NCBI GenBank assembly: GCA_030430875.1
Contig: JAUIKI010000088.1
Coordinates: 1 to 6,354 of the forward strand
DNA from: Gammaproteobacteria bacterium
GTDB taxonomy: Bacteria > Pseudomonadota > Gammaproteobacteria > Pseudomonadales > JAUIKI01
Direction: 5' to 3'
DNA: 6,354 bases
The position numbers and the translations under genes were made by a program. The notes under the pieces were generated by a model that worked only from the letters and a program-made list of their open reading frames with translations, did no database searches and had not been told where the DNA came from. Positions 4,556 through 6,354 of the stretch are shown here, in pieces; the first letter of the stretch is position 1, and the number at the start of each line of letters is the position of its first letter.

Positions 4556-6354
4556 ATGAAAAGAATGTTAATTAATGCAACACATATTGAAGAATTGCGT
4601 GTTGCCCTGGTCGAAGACCAAAAACTTTATGATCTTGACGTTGAATATGCCGCCAAAGAACAAAAAAAGGCAAATATCTACAAAGGCAAAATCACTCGCG
4701 TTGAACCCAGTTTAGAAGCAGCTTTTGTCGACTTTGGATCTGAGCGACACGGCTTTTTACCCTTCAAAGAAATTGCAACAATTTATTACTCTCACCAGCC
4801 TGAAGGCGAAGAAAAACCCAACATCAAAGATGTGGTGGCCGAAGGTCAAGAAGTCATCATTCAAGTTGAGAAAGAAGAACGTGGTAACAAAGGTGCTGCA
4901 CTTACCACATACGTTAGCCTTGCGGGACGTTATCTAGTCTTAATGCCGAACAACCCCAAAGCTGGTGGCATTTCAAGACGGATAGATGGCGAAGATCGTC
5001 AACAACTACGAGCTGTTCTTGATGAACTAAATCTGCCTGAGGATATGGGAGTGATTGCGCGGACTGCAGGAATTGGTCGAAACCTTGAAGAACTCCAGTG
5101 GGATCTTGACTACCTTGTCCACCTTTGGCAGGCTATCAAAAATGCAGCTGAGCAACAGCCCTCTCCGTTTTTGATCTATCAAGAAAGCAATCTAATCATT
5201 CGAGCAATTCGCGACTATCTCCGACAAGATATTGATGAAGTCTTAATTGATAATGAAGATATTTTCAACGAAGCGGTTAACTTTACTCGTCAGGTCATGC
5301 CGCAATATGAATCAAAAATTAAATATTACTCAGACCCAGTTTCTCTCTTCATTCACTATCAAATTGAAAGTCAAATTGAGTCTGCCTTCAAACGCGAAGT
5401 AAATTTACCATCTGGCGGCTCAATTGTGATTGATCCAACAGAAGCGCTAGTATCCATTGACATTAACTCGTCTAAAGCCACTAAAGGTGGTGATATTGAA
5501 GAAACTGCTCTGCAAACCAACTTGGAAGCAGCTGAAGAAATCGCCAAACAACTAAGACTTCGTGATATTGGCGGACTAATTGTCATCGACTTTATTGATA
5601 TGACCCAGAATCGTCACCAACGTGACGTTGAAAATCATATGCGTACTGCGCTGCAACAAGACCGAGCACGCGTTCAAACTGGTAGGATCTCACGATTCGG
5701 CCTACTTGAAATGTCTAGACAACGATTACGCCCCTCACTTGGGGAAACCAGTGGTTCTGTTTGCCCACGTTGTCATGGTCAAGGTGTGATTCGCGATGTC
5801 AAAGCAGCAGGACTTGCAGCACTACGTATTGCTGAAGAAGAAGCCGTTAAAGATCGCTCATCTGCTATTAAGTTAACATTGCCTGTTAATGTTGCAGCTT
5901 ACCTCCTCAATGAAAAACGAGGCATGCTTGCTGATATTGAAAGTCGCTTAACAGTAAAAATTATCGTTATTCCAAATCCAAATATTGAGTCGCCAAGTTA
6001 TGAAATTGATCGACTAAAACAACCAAAGTCTATCAAAGACCTTAATACAGCCTATTCTGATGATTTCAAGCGCCCTGTTCCAGAATTCAACCCCTCTGAA
6101 GAACAAATTGCTAATCAGCCCGTTGCTGCACTGAAAGAAATTGCTCGACAAACTCCAGCACCTGCACCAACAACTAAATCTAATAAAAAACCTGCAAAGC
6201 CGGGACTCTTAAAACGCATGTTTGGTATATTCAGCACTCCGGAGGCATCAGCACCACCCAAACCTCAACCTAGAAACCAGCCTCGCCAAAACACAAACAA
6301 CAGAAACAACAAAGGTGGTAACTATCGTCGTCAAAATACTGTTCGCAAGCCAGG
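4556..6354 (+). CDS. rne: Ribonuclease E, N-terminal part (runs off the window)
   Basis: RNase E is the essential endoribonuclease of mRNA decay and rRNA/tRNA processing and the scaffold of the degradosome at the inner membrane. 599 codons are present without a stop; E. coli RNase E has 1061 residues. The N-terminus MKRMLINAT is identical to E. coli. An S1 domain covers about 37-120. 5'-sensor residues Gly124, Val128, Arg169 and Thr170 are in place. The DNase I-like domain carries Asp302, Asn304 (IDINS) and Asp345 (VIDFIDM), equivalent to the Mg ligands Asp303/Asn305/Asp346. Cys403 and Cys406 (CPRC) form the Zn-link. After about residue 500 the chain becomes low complexity, with an amphipathic motif PGLLKRMFGIF (549-559) like the E. 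coli membrane-targeting segment, then an Arg/Asn/Gln-rich stretch. AAGGA (4541-4545) precedes the ATG by 10 bases. The C-terminal motif set favours RNase E over RNase G. Confidence 0.97.
   Translation, partial: MKRMLINATHIEELRVALVEDQKLYDLDVEYAAKEQKKANIYKGKITRVEPSLEAAFVDFGSERHGFLPFKEIATIYYSHQPEGEEKPNIKDVVAEGQEVIIQVEKEERGNKGAALTTYVSLAGRYLVLMPNNPKAGGISRRIDGEDRQQLRAVLDELNLPEDMGVIARTAGIGRNLEELQWDLDYLVHLWQAIKNAAEQQPSPFLIYQESNLIIRAIRDYLRQDIDEVLIDNEDIFNEAVNFTRQVMPQYESKIKYYSDPVSLFIHYQIESQIESAFKREVNLPSGGSIVIDPTEALVSIDINSSKATKGGDIEETALQTNLEAAEEIAKQLRLRDIGGLIVIDFIDMTQNRHQRDVENHMRTALQQDRARVQTGRISRFGLLEMSRQRLRPSLGETSGSVCPRCHGQGVIRDVKAAGLAALRIAEEEAVKDRSSAIKLTLPVNVAAYLLNEKRGMLADIESRLTVKIIVIPNPNIESPSYEIDRLKQPKSIKDLNTAYSDDFKRPVPEFNPSEEQIANQPVAALKEIARQTPAPAPTTKSNKKPAKPGLLKRMFGIFSTPEASAPPKPQPRNQPRQNTNNRNNKGGNYRRQNTVRKP

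Noticed and set aside
4725..4937. Plus-strand ORF in another frame inside rne
   Set aside because: Lies wholly within the S1/5'-sensor region of rne, whose frame is strongly conserved.
5371..5586. Minus-strand ORF antisense to rne
   Set aside because: Shadow of the catalytic region carrying the Mg-binding aspartates.
1..6354. A new multi-gene system, mobile island or defence locus
   Set aside because: Every gene is a conserved housekeeping gene in expected order; no transposase, integrase, direct repeats or composition break was seen. Novelty, if any, is in the regulatory RNA of the 3972-4555 region.

Overview
The window is a chromosomal housekeeping segment of an AT-rich gammaproteobacterium. 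The gene order supports this: dacA, ybeD, lipB and lipA on one strand, followed by the divergent pair rluC and rne, both arrangements known from E. coli. Residue-level similarity to E. coli and Pseudomonas proteins also supports it (RNase E begins MKRMLINAT; LipA has the CEEASCPN and RSSYHAD blocks). The low GC and the dat gene between dacA and ybeD would fit a Legionellales/Coxiella-like lineage, but the genus cannot be fixed from this sequence.

Bases 1-2925 form a tight plus-strand operon: the 3' end of dacA (D-Ala-D-Ala carboxypeptidase, PBP5 family), dat (D-amino acid aminotransferase), ybeD (DUF493), lipB (octanoyltransferase) and lipA (lipoyl synthase). Gaps are 30, 3, -4 and 4 bases, so the last four genes are probably translationally coupled. 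LipB and LipA act in sequence to make protein-bound lipoate. DacA and Dat both handle D-alanine: DacA releases it from peptidoglycan, and Dat can convert it with 2-oxoglutarate to pyruvate and D-glutamate. A terminator-like stem with a large loop lies in the 92-base convergent gap (2926-3017).

Bases 3018-3971 carry rluC (23S rRNA pseudouridine synthase) on the minus strand. From 4556 to the window edge runs rne (RNase E) on the plus strand: complete catalytic half, membrane-anchor motif and the start of the basic, disordered C-terminal half.

The 584-base divergent region 3972-4555 is the only long stretch without a recognised gene, and it holds nearly everything unusual. It has a good extended -10 promoter for rne at 4061-4089, giving a leader of about 460 nt. 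The leader contains three small hairpins in a row, a tiny ORF embedded in mutually exclusive pairings, and a hairpin with a U-tract that could act as a terminator or fold as an H-type pseudoknot. This resembles the structured, autoregulatory rne leader of E. coli in principle, though no sequence match to it is claimed. On the other strand a 19-codon upstream ORF with a strong Shine-Dalgarno precedes rluC in frame, and its start codon sits in a strong inverted repeat. No mobile element, CRISPR array, tRNA, rRNA or new multi-gene system was seen.
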